Shown here: in pieces, positions 62,381 to 64,000 of the stretch | Layout: each line of letters opens with the position of its first letter | Position numbering within the stretch: position 1 is the first letter of the stretch | Assembly: GCA_030683105.1 (NCBI GenBank) | Contig: JAUXMZ010000045.1 | Coordinates: 1 to 64,000, forward strand | Source of the DNA: Burkholderiales bacterium | Lineage (GTDB): Bacteria; Pseudomonadota; Gammaproteobacteria; Burkholderiales; SG8-41 | Direction: 5' to 3' | DNA length: 64,000 bases | Made by a program: the position numbers and the translations under genes | Notes under the pieces: model-generated | What the model saw: only the letters and a program-made list of their open reading frames with translations | Databases searched by the model: none | What the model was told of the DNA's origin: nothing

Positions 62381-63529
62381 ATGCTTCCGCTCGCCGGCGT
62401 CAAAGTCATCGAATTCTGCCAGGTGCTGGCAGGCCCCTTCTGCGGTTGCCTGCTCGCCGACATGGGCGCCGACGTGATCAAGGTCGAGTCGCCCGACGGC
62501 GATCTGATGCGCGCATGGCCGCCTATCGTTGACGGCTACAGCCAGTATTTTGCTTCGGTCAACCGCAACAAGCGTTCGGTGGCGCTGGATTTGAAGGATG
62601 CAGCCGGACTGGCTGCTGCGCGCCAACTGGCTTTATCGGCTGATGTCGTGATCGAAAACTTCCGGCCGGGCGTAATGGCCAAGTTCGGGCTCGATCATGC
62701 CATGCTCGCCCGGGACAAGCCCGCACTCGTTTATTGTTCCGTGTCCGCCTTCGGCCAGACCGGGCCGCGCGCCAAAGAAGGCGGCTTCGACATGACGCTG
62801 CAGGCCATGAGCGGCGCGATGAGCGTCACCGGCGAGCCTGACGGACGACCGGTGAAGTGCGGCATACCCATCGCCGACTTTACCGCCGGATTGTACGCAG
62901 CGTTTTCGGTAGTATCGGCGCTCCTCAAGACCCGCCGCGACGGAACCGGAGATCACCTTGATGTGTCGATGCTGGGGGCCATGTTAGGCATCGCCAATCT
63001 CCAGACCAGCGAATATTTCGGCACCGGACGTGATCCGGTCAGGCTGGGCTCTGCACACCCGATGAACGCGCCCTATGCCGCGTTTCGTTGCCGCGACGGC
63101 TATTTCGCGCTCGCAGCCGGCACCGACAAGCTGTGGCTGGCGGCCTGCGAGGGCATCGCCCGCATGGACCTTGCCCGGGACGAGCGCTTCGCTTCGCCCA
63201 GCGCCCGCGCCCGCAACCAGGATGCGCTGCGCGATCTGCTGGAACAAACGTTTTTGAACTACGACGTTACCCAACTGCTCGCCATCTTCAACGAGCGCGG
63301 CGTGCCGTGCGCGCCGATCAACAGTTATTCCCAGATACTGGCCGATCCGCAAGTCCGGCACATGCAATGGATCGAAGACATTACGCTGCCGGGCGGGGCC
63401 GCGAGCAAGACCATGATTTCTCCACAACGGGTTTCAGGCGAGCGCCTCGGTGTCTATCGCGCACCCCCTGCTTTGGGCCAGCATACCGCTGAAGTCCTGT
63501 CTGAAATCGGAATAAAATCAAAGACATGA
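62381..63529 (+). CDS. CaiB/BaiF family CoA-transferase
   Basis: LPLAGVKVIEFCQVLAGPFCGCLLADMGADVIKVESPDGDLMRAWPP; ENFRPGVMAKFGLD. Confidence 0.95.
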   Translation: MLPLAGVKVIEFCQVLAGPFCGCLLADMGADVIKVESPDGDLMRAWPPIVDGYSQYFASVNRNKRSVALDLKDAAGLAAARQLALSADVVIENFRPGVMAKFGLDHAMLARDKPALVYCSVSAFGQTGPRAKEGGFDMTLQAMSGAMSVTGEPDGRPVKCGIPIADFTAGLYAAFSVVSALLKTRRDGTGDHLDVSMLGAMLGIANLQTSEYFGTGRDPVRLGSAHPMNAPYAAFRCRDGYFALAAGTDKLWLAACEGIARMDLARDERFASPSARARNQDALRDLLEQTFLNYDVTQLLAIFNERGVPCAPINSYSQILADPQVRHMQWIEDITLPGGAASKTMISPQRVSGERLGVYRAPPALGQHTAEVLSEIGIKSKT

Positions 63530-64000
63530 ATAATCCTGCCCGCTTTCGGTCGTTTGTCGCCGACTTCACGCGCCTGAGCGCGCGAGCCGGCGAGGATGAA
63601 ACCTTGATGCTGGCCGATGGCAGTAAATTGCTCGCCGCACTCATCAGCCACGACGACTGGCTGCCGGAGGCGTGCGCGCAACCTCATCCCCAGTACTATC
63701 AGCAATTTTTGCTCTTCTGCGATTCGCTCGAGCGCTTTTCAGTGGTCAGCTTCGTTTGGGGACCGGGACAGAAAACCCCGGTGCACGATCACACGGTATG
63801 GGGCATGGTGGGCATGATGCGCGGCGCCGAACTGTGCCGGCGTTTCGAATTGTCCGCCGGCCAGCCCATGAAGGCAGGCGCGCCGCAACGGCTGCTGCCG
63901 GGACAGGTCGACCGCGTCTCGCCGCACATAGGTGACATCCACGAAGTCGCAAACGCTTACGATGACCGCGTCTCGCTCAGCATCCACGTCTACGGCGCCA
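63526..64000 (+). CDS. Cysteine dioxygenase-like cupin protein (truncated by window end)
   Basis: MNNPARFRSFVADFTRLSARAGEDETLML...VVSFVWGPGQKTPVHDHTVWGMVGMMRGAELCRRF; ATGA overlap with CoA-transferase. Confidence 0.85.
   Translation, partial: MNNPARFRSFVADFTRLSARAGEDETLMLADGSKLLAALISHDDWLPEACAQPHPQYYQQFLLFCDSLERFSVVSFVWGPGQKTPVHDHTVWGMVGMMRGAELCRRFELSAGQPMKAGAPQRLLPGQVDRVSPHIGDIHEVANAYDDRVSLSIHVYGA

Overview
A 64 kb betaproteobacterial-type chromosomal window, densely coding and mostly high GC. In order it contains: (i) a chemosensory/two-component block on the minus strand (MCP, CheW, CheR-TPR, CheW, REC, NarL-type regulator, large multi-PAS histidine kinase); (ii) pntAB; (iii) housekeeping genes: mutL, miaA, xseA, exbBD, lpxK, a Trm112-like gene, kdsB, adk; (iv) a pyrophosphate-metabolism cluster (pfp-type phosphofructokinase and hppA membrane pyrophosphatase) with two small unknown genes; (v) gamma-CA, an orphan ParA and an enolase-superfamily gene; (vi) a probable inserted ggt/Bug/mlrC cassette; (vii) glpK, TauE/SafE, AKR, MFS and a UbiX-like gene; (viii) a tripartite tricarboxylate transporter with several Bug receptors; (ix) an LVIVD-repeat protein and a catabolic cluster (two-subunit molybdenum hydroxylase, amidase, alpha/beta hydrolase, CoA-transferase, cysteine dioxygenase-like). 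The most unusual signals are non-coding: several families of short-period (7, 9 or 10 nt) inverted tandem arrays at operon junctions, a roughly 215 bp structured dispersed repeat with three copies (one internally deleted), a 27-bp perfect palindrome element with an interrupted sibling, and an in-frame palindromic insertion inside an alpha/beta hydrolase. Two gene remnants (pntA N-terminus, Bug C-terminus) are also visible. No rRNA, CRISPR array, transposase or integrase was recognised. All calls come from reading the sequence and supplied ORFs; no database search was run.
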